A stretch of DNA of 64,000 nt from assembly GCA_036961355.1 (NCBI GenBank), contig JBALVL010000012.1:1-64000 (forward strand). The letters are read 5' to 3'. The notes under the pieces were generated by a model, which saw only the letters and a program-made list of their open reading frames with translations, did not search any database and was not told the DNA's origin. The position numbers and the translations under genes were made by a program. Numbering within the stretch: the stretch's first letter is position 1; the number at the start of each line of letters is the position of its first letter. Positions 7,910 through 17,695 of this stretch are shown one piece after another. This DNA is from Motiliproteus sp036961355 (GTDB lineage: Bacteria; Pseudomonadota; Gammaproteobacteria; Pseudomonadales; Balneatricaceae).

Positions 7910-9634
7910 TTAACGATACAGCGGTGGCAGCACGGTCGGTTCGCGTGAGGTTGTTGGCTGCTGCTGGCGACATTCACCCACAACCTGCAGCAGTTGGCCG
8001 CCATCGAAATCAGAGCGTTTTTGGTCGCCGTATAACGCCAAATCAAGTCGTCTTGTTTGCTCGGCTAAGGGTGCGTTATCGAGCATTGATGGCTCGGCGT
8101 ATTGATACCAGCCGGTCAGTGCGTTTCGAATACGTTGCCAGTCTCCCTGACGACATGCCGTTTCAAGCTGCTGATACGCTTGGCGCTCGTTATCGGTTGT
8201 TGTCTGATCTGCATCGCGGGTGGCTGGCTTTGGTTGATTCTGTGGGGCCCGGGGAGTGCGGGCTCGGGCTCGCAGCCACAGCGCTGCGAGTAAGGCACAA
8301 AGCAGTGCCCAGGCTATGTTGGTTAAAAGCAGTTTGTTGGCGCTTGCATCGGACCGATCTGGCTCAGCTATGGCGTTGGCGTCGGTCGCGACTGGGATGG
8401 GGGGCGGTGATGCTGAACTGTCCGTTGCAGAACCTTGCGCTGAATCGATGCCGTTGTCTGCAGCAAGTATCTCAATGGTCTGCTCTGCGATGCGTGCGAT
8501 TTGAGGGCGGTCATTAACGGTATCCCACCAGCGGATTTCGATCGCGGGCAGGGTGATCGTTCCCGCTCGTGTCGGCACGAGAACGTAGCTTTCGACCTGG
8601 CTGGCGAAGAGCCCAACGGCACTTTTTTTCTGATCGAGCTTAGCGGGCTCCGGGTAGTGCTTAACACCCGACTGGGATGCAAACTTCAATTCGGGTAATC
8701 GGTTTGCCTGCAGGCCCTGTGCGTCAATCTGTAACTGGCGGCTGATGGGGGTGCCGACCCGGTAACCGTCGTCGGGTTGGCTGAGTGTCTGTTTCAGGCT
8801 GAGGCTGCTGGCGGGTAGCCAGTTGTTGCCGTAGCCCGTCGGCTGCGTTTTTACGTTGATTATTTGCGGCTCAGTCTTGCGCTGCAGCGGCTGGCCGCGC
8901 CGACCACCGTACTGGCTGCGGGGTTGATCTTTGAGCGCAGCCATCTGCAGGCTGGGCAGAATTAGAGAGCCCGCCTGTCGGGGGATGATGGCGTAGTTTA
9001 ATTGGTAGATCTGATAACGGCGGCCGTTCTGCACCTTTTGAAATTGTTGTTCGCCGAGCGGGATCAGATCGGCGTTTTCCAGCGATAAACGTTCAAGTTC
9101 CAGGTTGGTTAAGCCAACCGCTGTCTGCAGCTGTAGTGAGACGAGGATCTGCTGGCCGACGTAGACATCGTGACTGTTGACGGTCAGTTGTAACGTCACC
9201 TCTTCGCTGGCTAGTGGTTCTTCCTCTGACGGCCGCGACGATGGTTGCGCCGCTGTCACAGTCAGCAGCAACGGTTGGCTACGGGCACCGTTAAAGCTAA
9301 AGGAGGGGATGATAATCTCACCGGAAACGAGGGGTTCTAGCTGCAGATTCCATTCGGTAGAGGCTTCGGCGTTGCCATTGATGGCGCGAACCTGAGTGCT
9401 CTTACTGCGGTTGAGGATCTGAAACTTTTCCGTCAGGGCGGTTAGGTCGGGCTGACCGGTGGCGGACCGCGAATCGATCCGTAACGTCAGGGTCAGGGTT
9501 TCATCGATTGAGACGGTGCTGCGGTCGATGCTGGCCGTGAAGGTTGCGGCATGGCTAAGATTGCTCCCGAGTGCCGTCCACAGCAACAGAAGGGCGGTAA
9601 GCAGGTTCATGTTGGATGCTTTGATCATCACCAT
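7910..9634 (-). CDS. batD: BatD-like aerotolerance protein
   Basis: This encodes 574 aa. It has a signal peptide (MNLLTALLLLWTALGSNLSHA after a short extension), a long beta-rich periplasmic region of repeated Ig-like units (TFTASIDRSTVSIDETLTLTLRI..., QLTVNSHDVYVGQQILVSLQLQT...), a TM helix around 437-457 and a cytosolic tail. This is the BatD/'oxygen tolerance' layout. It overlaps the end of the upstream VWA-TPR gene by 7 bp, indicating translational coupling. Its role in the MoxR-VWA envelope assembly is inferred from the family; the mechanism is not known in detail. Confidence 0.85.
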   Translation of the reverse strand: MVMIKASNMNLLTALLLLWTALGSNLSHAATFTASIDRSTVSIDETLTLTLRIDSRSATGQPDLTALTEKFQILNRSKSTQVRAINGNAEASTEWNLQLEPLVSGEIIIPSFSFNGARSQPLLLTVTAAQPSSRPSEEEPLASEEVTLQLTVNSHDVYVGQQILVSLQLQTAVGLTNLELERLSLENADLIPLGEQQFQKVQNGRRYQIYQLNYAIIPRQAGSLILPSLQMAALKDQPRSQYGGRRGQPLQRKTEPQIINVKTQPTGYGNNWLPASSLSLKQTLSQPDDGYRVGTPISRQLQIDAQGLQANRLPELKFASQSGVKHYPEPAKLDQKKSAVGLFASQVESYVLVPTRAGTITLPAIEIRWWDTVNDRPQIARIAEQTIEILAADNGIDSAQGSATDSSASPPPIPVATDANAIAEPDRSDASANKLLLTNIAWALLCALLAALWLRARARTPRAPQNQPKPATRDADQTTTDNERQAYQQLETACRQGDWQRIRNALTGWYQYAEPSMLDNAPLAEQTRRLDLALYGDQKRSDFDGGQLLQVVGECRQQQPTTSREPTVLPPLYR

Positions 9635-11484
9635 CGTGTCTCTTCCGGGGGTTGCCAGCGGCCTTGGCGATAGGCTTCGAGCTTCTGTTGGTATTGGTAT
9701 TGGAACTTGCGTCGTAGCAATCCGCCGGGATCGTCGGGCAGCTGCCTGAGCCAGCGTTCCAATTCGGCGTCTTTTTCTGGGTCGGTAGCCGATGCTTGAG
9801 CGGCAGCGTCGGACGGCTCTGTCGATTGTTGTTCGTTTTCGTTTTGCTGCGCTGTTTTATCGGCCTGGGCTTGGGACTGTTCTTCCGCGTCGTTGCTGGC
9901 AGCCGGGTCAGACGGGTTTGAATTTGAACTGTCTGAATCTGAACCCTGGTCGGAAGGTTGGTTGCTGTTTTGCTCTTGACCCTCTTGCGGGTCGTTTTGT
10001 TGGTCGGGGTTATTCTCTGATGACTCCCCCGACTCGGACCCCGCTTGCTGATCGCTGTCAGCGCCGTCTCCAGACTGTTTGTCGTTGTTATCTTGTTTGT
10101 TTTGTTGCGCTAACAAACGCTCGACCAGTTGTTGGTTAAATCGGGCATCGTCGAGCGTTGGATCGATTTTCAGCGCCTGTTGGTAGGATTCAATCGCCTG
10201 CTCCAGTTCGCCTGTCTGGGCCAGAGCGTTGCCGCGGTTATACGCCGACCGGCCATCGTTTTGACTCTTTAGCTGCTCGGCAGCCTGATCGTATTGTTCG
10301 TCTCGGTACAGTGAGGCAGCCCGCCATTGGCTGTCGGTAAACTGTTCGGCGGCCTGCTGGTAGTCGCCTTGTTGTAGCTGTTGCTGGGCTTGCTGGTTAT
10401 CGGTTTGCCACAGGTCACCCCACTGCCAGGCAAGCGCAGGTTCAGAATAGAGCGGCGGTAATAACAGCAGGCAATACAGCCAACCACGACGGTGGCTGAC
10501 AGCAGCGAGGGGCAGCAGTAGCAGCACCAGCCAGGGGCCGAACTCCTGCCACAGATCGAAACGCTGCTGCAGCGCCTTAAAATTATTGAGATCGAGTTCC
10601 GAGACCGACGGTTGAAGCTGTTCAATAACGGCTGCGCTGTCGCTGTCATCGGCGCTGAGGGTTCGGTAGATGCCACCGCTCGCGGTGGCTAGCCTTTGCA
10701 ACGGTTGGGGCTGCAGACGTGCCAGTTGAAGCTCCCCAGCGCTATTACGGACAAAGCTGCCATCGCTGAGTGGAATAGGGGCACCTTGAACCGTACCGAC
10801 GCCGATGATCGACAGGGTGTAATGGCTATCGCGCAGAAGTCGCCCGATCGTGTCGCCAGCCGCTGCCGTGATGCCATCGGTGATCAACACCAGCTTGCCA
10901 CGTTGCTGGCCGGCGTCCTGGAGCATCGTCAACGCCAGTTTGACGGCATCTTCGCTCTGGCTACCACGTAACGGCATGATCTCCGGTGACAGTGACGGCA
11001 CCAACGACAGCAGGGTTTGCCGGTCGTCGCTGAGCGGCGCCAGCAGATGGGCATCACCGGCGTAAACCACCAAACCGGTCAGTCCGGACTGACGGCTATT
11101 GATCAGGTCGATCAGTCGGTGGCGTGCGTGGGTTAGTCGATTGGGTGTCAGATCTTGCGCCATCATCGACGGTGACAAGTCTAAAATCAGCACCACCGCA
11201 TCCTGCGAGCTGTATACCGGTTGTGGTAACTTCTGCCAGGTCGGGCCGGACATGGCCACAATGGCGATCAACCAAGCGAGTAGCAGCATCAACAGCGGCC
11301 AGCGTTTGTGCACACCGGTCTGGCCTTCGAGCAGGTGTTGCAGCAGCTCGGGCCTGATCAGACGCTGCCATTGTCCGCTGTTGCTGCTGTAGCGCCACAG
11401 CAATAGAGTCAGCAGCAGGCTGATGGGCAGCAGCAATAACCAATAGGGGCGCAGTAACTGAAAGTTATTGATCGCGTCGATCAT
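9628..11484 (-). CDS. batB: BatB/BatC fusion: VWA plus TPR membrane protein
   Basis: This encodes 618 aa from the ATG at 11484, which overlaps the batA stop as ATGA and follows GGAG. The order is: two N-terminal TM helices, a VWA domain with the metal site DLSPS (a DxSxS motif) in LILDLSPSMMAQD, a TM helix after about residue 310, a TPR block (YNRGNALAQTGELEQAIESYQQALKIDP), a Gln/Asp/Ser/Glu-rich low-complexity linker of about 100 residues, and a conserved C-terminal tail (WLRQLPDDPGGLLRRKFQYQYQ). In several bacteria BatB and BatC are separate; here they are joined. It probably forms a complex with BatA and BatD. Confidence 0.87.
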   Translation of the reverse strand: MIDAINNFQLLRPYWLLLLPISLLLTLLLWRYSSNSGQWQRLIRPELLQHLLEGQTGVHKRWPLLMLLLAWLIAIVAMSGPTWQKLPQPVYSSQDAVVLILDLSPSMMAQDLTPNRLTHARHRLIDLINSRQSGLTGLVVYAGDAHLLAPLSDDRQTLLSLVPSLSPEIMPLRGSQSEDAVKLALTMLQDAGQQRGKLVLITDGITAAAGDTIGRLLRDSHYTLSIIGVGTVQGAPIPLSDGSFVRNSAGELQLARLQPQPLQRLATASGGIYRTLSADDSDSAAVIEQLQPSVSELDLNNFKALQQRFDLWQEFGPWLVLLLLPLAAVSHRRGWLYCLLLLPPLYSEPALAWQWGDLWQTDNQQAQQQLQQGDYQQAAEQFTDSQWRAASLYRDEQYDQAAEQLKSQNDGRSAYNRGNALAQTGELEQAIESYQQALKIDPTLDDARFNQQLVERLLAQQNKQDNNDKQSGDGADSDQQAGSESGESSENNPDQQNDPQEGQEQNSNQPSDQGSDSDSSNSNPSDPAASNDAEEQSQAQADKTAQQNENEQQSTEPSDAAAQASATDPEKDAELERWLRQLPDDPGGLLRRKFQYQYQQKLEAYRQGRWQPPEETRW

Positions 11485-12536
11485 CGCGGTCTCCGCCATG
11501 GCTGAGCACCGCGTAACAGCTTCACGACTGCCAGGGCTAGCGATAGCAGTAACGCCAGACTCAGTGGCCAGTGGAACAGGGTTTGTTGTGGCTGGATCAT
11601 CTGTTCCGATTGTTGGCTGGGTTCCAGTTGGTCCAGTAGCTGGTAGATCTGCTGCAACTGGTCGATATTCCGGGCCCGAAAATATCGACCGCCGGTAGAC
11701 GAGGCGATCTCGGTCAGGGTGGCTTCATCAAGGTCGGCCGACGGGTTGACCGTGCGGCGACCAAACAGGCTGCGGACCTGCATCTCATCGGCACCAAATC
11801 CCAGCGTGTAGATTTTAATTCCTTGCTCTGCCGCTTTGGCGGCAGCTTCCAAGGGGGTTACCTGACCCTCGGTATTGGCACCGTCGGTTAGCAGAATCAG
11901 CACGCGCTGCTCGTTCTGCGCTTCAACCTGAGTGGTATCGGCTACTGGCGGCGCTGTTGCTGCTGACTGCTCGGCGCGTAGCCGTTTAACCGCCAGTCCA
12001 ATAGCATCACCGATGGCGGTTTTGTCGCCAGCAAAGCCGATCTGGGCCTCTTGCAACTGTTGATTGAGGCTGCTGTGGTCGAAGGTCAGCGGGGTCTGCA
12101 TATAGGCGTTGGAACCGAACAGTATCAACCCCAAACGATCCCCCGATCGACGTTCGATAAACGGTTGCAGCACCGCTTTCACGGCGACCAGACGGTTGAC
12201 CGGATCGCTCTCTAGCTGCATATCTTCTGCTTTCATACTGCCCGAGATATCGACGGCAAGCATCAGATTACGACCCGATTGCGCCAGCGGCTGCGGTTCG
12301 CCTAACCATAACGGGCGGGCTGCCGCGATCAGCAGTAATAGCCAGATTAACCACAGTAATGAACCGTTGAGCGGTCTGCCCCGCACCTCAGACGCGGAGG
12401 TTGTTTGCCGATTGAGTTGGTCGTAAAAGGGCACCTGCAGAGCGGCTTGCTGTTGCTCAAAAGGCTTGCTAAAGCGCCTGATCAACCAAGGGAGCGGGAG
12501 TAACAGCAGTAGCCAGGGCCAGGCGAGTGTTAACAC
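11481..12536 (-). CDS. batA: BatA-like VWA membrane protein
   Basis: This encodes 351 aa from GTG at 12536, right behind an AGGAGGAGG ribosome site and overlapping the previous gene. N-terminal hydrophobic segments (WPWLLLLLPLPWLI; LLWLIWLLLLIAAARPLWLG) precede a VWA domain with the MIDAS motif DISGS (LAVDISGSMKAED), ILLTDGANTEG and TLGFGAD. A C-terminal TM helix (FHWPLSLALLLSLALAVVKLL) places the VWA domain in the periplasm. It is the standard partner of MoxR ATPases. Confidence 0.88.
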   Translation of the reverse strand: MLTLAWPWLLLLLPLPWLIRRFSKPFEQQQAALQVPFYDQLNRQTTSASEVRGRPLNGSLLWLIWLLLLIAAARPLWLGEPQPLAQSGRNLMLAVDISGSMKAEDMQLESDPVNRLVAVKAVLQPFIERRSGDRLGLILFGSNAYMQTPLTFDHSSLNQQLQEAQIGFAGDKTAIGDAIGLAVKRLRAEQSAATAPPVADTTQVEAQNEQRVLILLTDGANTEGQVTPLEAAAKAAEQGIKIYTLGFGADEMQVRSLFGRRTVNPSADLDEATLTEIASSTGGRYFRARNIDQLQQIYQLLDQLEPSQQSEQMIQPQQTLFHWPLSLALLLSLALAVVKLLRGAQPWRRPR

Positions 12537-13303
12537 ACCTCCTCCTCCTGCTGCTGTTTGATTATGCTGCCGGGGCGCTGATACCGGCTGTTATCTTGTG
12601 TCGATGACGGGCCAGGCGTTGCAACCGTTTTGGCTGTCGATTTAGGCTGGATTTTGGGTTTTAGTCTTGAGCGGCGATGTCGCTTGATCCACTGTTTTAC
12701 CAGTTGCTGCAATTGAACAAGCTCGTCACCGCAGATATCGCTGCCCGGTTGATAAAGGCTGGTGGCCAACCGCTGGCCGAGCGGTTCATTGAAGGCTTCT
12801 ATGCGGCTGCTAGCGTAGAGAAAATCGAGCCAAGACTGACCGCTTAACGCCGCCAGCGCTTGTGCCTGGTCGTGACTATTTTCGTAGTGAGTCGGGGCAA
12901 AACCCTGCAAGGCGGTGCGTTTGAGTATCTGGTTGAGTTGCTGGGTGGCTGGAAGGTTCGAAGGTTGCTTCGATGCTTTGGTTAGAGAGGTTTCAGCGGC
13001 CTGGTCGGCGGCCAGCTGGCCGAGCTCGCGCAGCGCCAGGCGACGGTAACGGTTTCGCAAACGGTGACGCCTTAGCGTGATCCCCAGCCATACCATGGCC
13101 CCGCTGATGATCAACCCCAGTAGCCACCAGCCCGGAGCCGGTGGCCAAATTCCGATGGGGTCGGGCAGTTGTATATCGCGCAGTTGATCCAGTGACGCGG
13201 CTCCGGGGGCATCTCCTGCCACAGGGCTAACGGGGGGCGTCGTACCCGCCGATATCGTTGATGGCGGGGTCGTGTTAACGGCAGTTTCAACGGCGCTTTT
13301 CAT
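12530..13303 (-). CDS. DUF4381 family membrane protein of the MoxR/Bat operon
   Basis: This encodes 257 aa. The start at 13303 follows GGAG-ataac and lies just past the stop of the DUF58 gene. There is a proline/threonine-rich N-terminus, one TM helix (GWWLLGLIISGAMVWLGITL), a basic stretch (RRHRLRNRYRRLALREL) and then a cytosolic helical domain ending in a Lys/Arg/Pro-rich tail. This is the layout of DUF4381 proteins, which occur between DUF58 and BatA genes. No enzymatic motif. Probably a structural component. Confidence 0.8.
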   Translation of the reverse strand: MKSAVETAVNTTPPSTISAGTTPPVSPVAGDAPGAASLDQLRDIQLPDPIGIWPPAPGWWLLGLIISGAMVWLGITLRRHRLRNRYRRLALRELGQLAADQAAETSLTKASKQPSNLPATQQLNQILKRTALQGFAPTHYENSHDQAQALAALSGQSWLDFLYASSRIEAFNEPLGQRLATSLYQPGSDICGDELVQLQQLVKQWIKRHRRSRLKPKIQPKSTAKTVATPGPSSTQDNSRYQRPGSIIKQQQEEEVC

Positions 13304-13304
13304 G

Positions 13305-14234
13305 TTATCTCCGCTTGCCGTACAGGCGGGCAAGCAGCGGTTGCAGCGGCTGCCCGGTACTCAGGCTGACCAGCGACATATTGAATTGGCCACAATGGAT
13401 CTTCAACTGTTCTAACCGTTGCTCGATCAGGTCTTGCTGGTTATCTGAACCGGTCAGAAAGTGCCGTTGCTGACCATCGGTGACCCAGAGTTGTTGGGTG
13501 CGGGGGAGCTGCTGTTCCAGCGGGTCGTGCAGCATAAACAAGGTTAGGTCGGCATGTCGGCTGAGCTGGTACAGCAGTTTGACCGAGCGCGAATCGAGAT
13601 CATGAAAATCGCTGGCGATATACAGACCGCTGCCGGGGCGGCAGATCGGCAGCAGTTTCTCCAGCATTTTGTACAGCGGTTGGGATGGTTGCGTCGGGCA
13701 GGGACTGTCGAGTTCGGCAGCGAACTGATGGAGTAATTGAACCCAGTTCAACGCCGCGTGTTTGCTGCGTTTGGGACGAATCTCCCGGTGTTGTTGATCA
13801 CCAAAAACCAGCCCGCCCACCCGGTCACGGTTGGCCAGCGCGATCCACCCCAATGCGCTCATCAGACTGCTGCATAACACCGATTTGAAACAGTGCTGCG
13901 AGCCAAAAAACATCGACGAGCGCAGGTCGGCTGCCAGTAACACCGGGCGTTCCTGCTCTTCGTGATAGACCTTGGTATGCGGCTGCTGGCTGCGGGCAGT
14001 GACCCGCCAGTCGATCGAGCGGATATCATCACCGGCCTGGTAGGGTCTCACCTCATCAAAGTCGATACCCCGGCCGCGTCGGCGGGTCTGCCACTCGCCA
14101 CTTAAAGCGGCGCTGCGGCGTGAACGCCGGACCAGTTTTAGATCGGCACAGCGGCGATGCCAGCCGATTAGCTGGTCGAGTTCGGGGTAGGCGCCTTGCA
14201 GTGGCAATTCGGTAGCGTCTGGTTGAGCGATCAT
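13305..14234 (-). CDS. DUF58 domain protein
   Basis: This encodes 309 aa with no TM segments. The DUF58 hallmark is clear: RRGRGIDFDEVRPYQAGDDIRSIDWRVTARS, followed by a VWA-like fold (VLLAADLRSSMFFG, and a later GLYIASDFHDLD). DUF58 proteins are cytosolic partners of MoxR ATPases. The gene sits 41 bp after moxR and abuts the DUF4381 gene by about 1 bp, so it belongs to the same transcript. Confidence 0.88.
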   Translation of the reverse strand: MIAQPDATELPLQGAYPELDQLIGWHRRCADLKLVRRSRRSAALSGEWQTRRRGRGIDFDEVRPYQAGDDIRSIDWRVTARSQQPHTKVYHEEQERPVLLAADLRSSMFFGSQHCFKSVLCSSLMSALGWIALANRDRVGGLVFGDQQHREIRPKRSKHAALNWVQLLHQFAAELDSPCPTQPSQPLYKMLEKLLPICRPGSGLYIASDFHDLDSRSVKLLYQLSRHADLTLFMLHDPLEQQLPRTQQLWVTDGQQRHFLTGSDNQQDLIEQRLEQLKIHCGQFNMSLVSLSTGQPLQPLLARLYGKRR

Positions 14235-14275
14235 TGGGGCACGGTTCTATAGATTCTAAACATGATGTCGGGCGC

Positions 14276-15238
14276 TCAGGCTACCGGCACCTGTTGCAGC
14301 AGTGTCTCGATCACCGTCTCGACATCGAGGCCATTCGCTTCTGCTTCAAAACTGAGCAGTAAACGGTGGCGTAACACATCGGCGCAGATCTGCCGGACAT
14401 CATCGGGCGTGACGTAGTCCCGACCTTGCAACCAGGCATGAGCTTTGGCGCAGCGGCAAAGTGCGATAGTGGCACGCGGGCTGGCGCCGTATTCGATCCA
14501 GTTATCGAGTTCAGCAGAATAAAGACCGGGATCGCGACTGGCGATCACCAACTCCACGATATATTGCTCCACCGGCTCGGATAAGTAGACCTCCAGCACT
14601 TGCTGACGTGCTTGCATCAGTGCCTGTTGCGGCAGTTTTTGTGGCGGTTGTGCCGCCGTGGTATTAGCCGCTTCGTCGAGTGCCAAGCGCAGGATGGCAC
14701 GCTCAGCGTCCCGGTCGGGATAACCAACATTTACTTGCATCAAAAAGCGATCAAGCTGCGCTTCGGGCAGCGGGTAGGTGCCCTCCTGTTCGATCGGGTT
14801 CTGAGTCGCCATCACCAAAAACAGCTCGGGCAGCGGGTAGCTGTTGCTGCCGATGCTGACCTGGCCTTCGGCCATCGCTTCAAGCAGCGCCGACTGAACC
14901 TTGGCCGGTGCGCGGTTGATCTCATCGGCCAACACCAAATTATGGAAAATGGGGCCGGGCTGAAAGGTAAATGTGCCGTCTTCGGGACGGTAGATATCGC
15001 TGCCGGTGACGTCGGCGGGTAACAGGTCGGGGGTGAATTGAATGCGGTGGAAATCCCCCTCGATGCCCTGCGATAATGCTTTGATGGCGCGGGTTTTAGC
15101 CAGCCCCGGCGCGCCTTCTACCAGCAGGTGGCCGTCGGCCAGCAGTGCGATCAGTAGGCGTTCGACCAAAACTTTCTGGCCGATGATTTGGGATTCAAGC
15201 CACTGTTGCAGGCTCTGTAGTTGAGTCAGTGTGCTCAT
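14276..15238 (-). CDS. MoxR-family AAA+ ATPase
   Basis: This encodes 320 aa. Walker A is GAPGLAKT (residues 42-49), Walker B is in LVLADEINRAPAKVQSALLEAMAEG, sensor 1 is ATQNPIEQEGTYPLPEAQLDRF, and a C-terminal lid contains GASPRATIAL. These are diagnostic of MoxR. Such ATPases act as chaperones for VWA proteins, here the Bat proteins encoded downstream. It is the first gene of a compact operon running down to batD and perhaps the SDR. Confidence 0.93.
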   Translation of the reverse strand: MSTLTQLQSLQQWLESQIIGQKVLVERLLIALLADGHLLVEGAPGLAKTRAIKALSQGIEGDFHRIQFTPDLLPADVTGSDIYRPEDGTFTFQPGPIFHNLVLADEINRAPAKVQSALLEAMAEGQVSIGSNSYPLPELFLVMATQNPIEQEGTYPLPEAQLDRFLMQVNVGYPDRDAERAILRLALDEAANTTAAQPPQKLPQQALMQARQQVLEVYLSEPVEQYIVELVIASRDPGLYSAELDNWIEYGASPRATIALCRCAKAHAWLQGRDYVTPDDVRQICADVLRHRLLLSFEAEANGLDVETVIETLLQQVPVA

Positions 15239-15933
15239 CGCTTTGTTACAAGCTCCATGGCTATCGTAGGTTTCAGGCTGGTTGTTTAGTTCGGATTGTT
15301 GTTTTGATTCAGGTTCTTGCGGTTGTGGTTATGACCGCTCTTTTGGCAATTGGTTGCGATGCCGTATGGTGAAGCAGTGTGCTGAAAAAACAAGCACATC
15401 GAGGCAGTATTTTTCAATCGGCTAGATCGTAGAGCCCGCTTAGAGATGATCCTTGGTTAAACGGGTATTTGTTGGCTGATCGACTGCTAGACTGGTTTGC
15501 AATATAGGGTTGGCATGAGAGCAGTCGCGTAAATGCGGTATCGACCGATATAGTTAAGGTTTGGCTCGGTAAGTGCGGCCTGTGCAGAGGTGCTTAAAGT
15601 AGCAGATCTACCAACGGATATTACAACGTACTGATCTGACGGATGCGGTGGATGGAACTCATCTTGCCGCGCTGAGTGGTGAAGCGGACAGAAGGGTATC
15701 GTTCTGGTGGAGTCTACGCCGATGATTCGACATAGCTGTCGAACCCTAACCAAGAACTGATCCGTAAGCTGGAAACAGCGACCCAGATGCGAGAGCAACA
15801 GCATCGATGAAACCGGTGCTTCTGCGAATGTATAAACAATCGGATTGATGACGGTTGTCAGCAAGTTCACCCAGATGACTTCGTTTCTAATAACTCACAG
15901 GCTATTTTACCTGTTCATCTGAATGCTAAGTAG
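15239..15933. other. 695-bp stretch without a convincing gene
   Basis: This separates moxR (leftward) from the GGDEF gene (rightward) and should carry both promoters. A 127-codon minus-strand frame exists at 15487-15870, but its composition is unlike a protein and it has no ribosome site. A short plus-strand piece near 15750-15810 reads like a helical peptide (NQELIRKLETATQMREQQHR) interrupted by stops, which may be a decayed gene. No repeats or strong terminators were seen. Confidence 0.4.
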
Positions 15934-17397
15934 GTGGCTTCTTTGCGTAAGATCTTTGCGGTTCCCGGCACTGTTATTCTCACATTGGGTACCAGTGTGA
16001 TAATTGTTCTTCTATTGCTGCTGTTATGGAATGAGCGCACTAAAGATCTCAATCTTGCTAGGGCGAATGCGACGTATGTTGCTGAGTTGATGGGGGCAAA
16101 TGTGCGCAGAACTGTTGATGAATTAGCTGACCAACTCTACGGAACCCGAAGCGCAGCACTTCTACTTGCACCCGAAGCAACTCCCAAGCAACAGCAACAG
16201 ACTATCAACGCCCTGGCGACCGACTTGTTGGAGCGCAAACCTTTCATCCGAACGTTCTTTATCGTATCGCCTCAAGGCGACATCACCCAATGGAATCGTG
16301 ATCAACCCCGGCCGTCGGTGGCGGATCGTGAATATGTCCAGCACCACGTCGATCACCCAGAGAGCGGTCTGTATATTTCTCAGCCGATCCGCTCTAAGTT
16401 GGATGATCAGTGGATTATCCTAGCTAGCCTGCCTTTACGCTCCCCCCAAGGAGAGTTAACAGGCGTCGTCGCTATCAGCATCGAGCCTGAGGTTCTTGCC
16501 CCAAGGTATCTGCAATCTATCCCTTCTACGGGCTTTGATCTGGGTATTTTGAAGGCGGATAGCCAGGTAATCTGGTCAAACACCCATGAGACGGGTGAAC
16601 GTTTCATCTCGTCCGCAGTTTCTGACTCCCCTTGGCTGGAACTGAAAGGTTCCGGCAACCTAGAAACCCTGTCCATTGGCAATCAAGGACTACGGCTTGT
16701 GGGGTACCAACAGTTTGAACAATCATCCATCTATATAGTTGCCTCGTTGTCGGTTGATAGCGTCCTCAAAAATTGGAGAATGCAGCGGAACATTGCGGGG
16801 TTCTCGGTTTTCTTTCTTGTGGTGATGAGTGTTGGTGTCGGTCGGCGTTTAGTTGCGGGTCACAACCGGTTACTGGAACAACACCAGAAACTGGAGTTAT
16901 TGGCAACTCGAGATGCACTGACGGGGTTGCCCAATCGACGGTTTTTATGGGATCAGGCCAAGCGATTGATCGCCTCGGCTCAGCGCCATCGATTTTCGCT
17001 GGCTGTAATCATGCTCGATATCGATCATTTTAAACGGGTTAATGACAGTTATGGCCACGATGTCGGTGATCGGGTCCTTATATCATTAGCGAATCTGATT
17101 GGAGGGGTCGCCCGCGAAACCGACCTGACCTGTCGGCTCGGTGGTGAAGAGTTTGCCATCGTTTTCTCGCACACCAGTGATCAACAAGCGACCGTGATTG
17201 CTGAACGGATTCGGGAGCAGGTGAAGTTGTTATCTTTTGACACGGAGCAGGACTCTTTTGGAATAACCGTCAGTGTTGGTGTTTCAACGCTTGTTGATAA
17301 TCTGGATATCGCACTGAAAAGTGCCGATGAGGCGCTTTATGTTGCCAAAAACAGCGGCCGTGATCGGGTGATTAACGCCGATCAACGACAGAGTTAA
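15934..17397 (+). CDS. Membrane-bound diguanylate cyclase with periplasmic sensor
   Basis: This encodes 487 aa from GTG. TM1 is at about 14-32. A periplasmic region of about 240 residues looks like a Cache/PAS sensor (TFFIVSPQGDITQWNRD, YISQPIRS..DQWIILASLPLRSPQGELTGVVAISI). TM2 is at about 285-303 and the GGDEF domain runs from about 320 to 480. The active site is intact (GGEEF, 403-407), with LTGLPNRR, DIDHFKRVND and an inhibitory I-site RETD exactly five residues before GGEEF. It should make cyclic di-GMP with product feedback. It precedes the envelope operon at 17696, so a link to motility or surface behaviour is possible but not shown. Confidence 0.92.
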   Translation: MASLRKIFAVPGTVILTLGTSVIIVLLLLLLWNERTKDLNLARANATYVAELMGANVRRTVDELADQLYGTRSAALLLAPEATPKQQQQTINALATDLLERKPFIRTFFIVSPQGDITQWNRDQPRPSVADREYVQHHVDHPESGLYISQPIRSKLDDQWIILASLPLRSPQGELTGVVAISIEPEVLAPRYLQSIPSTGFDLGILKADSQVIWSNTHETGERFISSAVSDSPWLELKGSGNLETLSIGNQGLRLVGYQQFEQSSIYIVASLSVDSVLKNWRMQRNIAGFSVFFLVVMSVGVGRRLVAGHNRLLEQHQKLELLATRDALTGLPNRRFLWDQAKRLIASAQRHRFSLAVIMLDIDHFKRVNDSYGHDVGDRVLISLANLIGGVARETDLTCRLGGEEFAIVFSHTSDQQATVIAERIREQVKLLSFDTEQDSFGITVSVGVSTLVDNLDIALKSADEALYVAKNSGRDRVINADQRQS

Positions 17398-17695
17398 GGC
17401 TGTATTTTAAGATGTTTGGCTAATTTGAAGTTTTTGTACGGAATCTGCAGCGAGTAGATTTCGAATACATTCTACTTTTTCATCCTACTGTTCTTCGAAT
17501 GGATTACCCATAAAGCGGTTCTGTGATTAGAAAAACAACACTCTCTCTTCTAAGATAATAGAGTCTCAGAAGGTTGCTGAGTCGGGTAGTTGGTCGATTA
17601 GAAACCGAAAGCAGACTCTTCATCTCTGATAGTACTGCGACCGACGTTAACGCAACCGTTGTCGCGCGATCGACTCATACCCTTTATCACTCGTA

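Noticed and set aside
15487..15870. 127-codon minus-strand open frame between moxR and the GGDEF gene
   Set aside because: No ribosome site, unusual composition, no recognisable family. Described only as part of the non-coding stretch.
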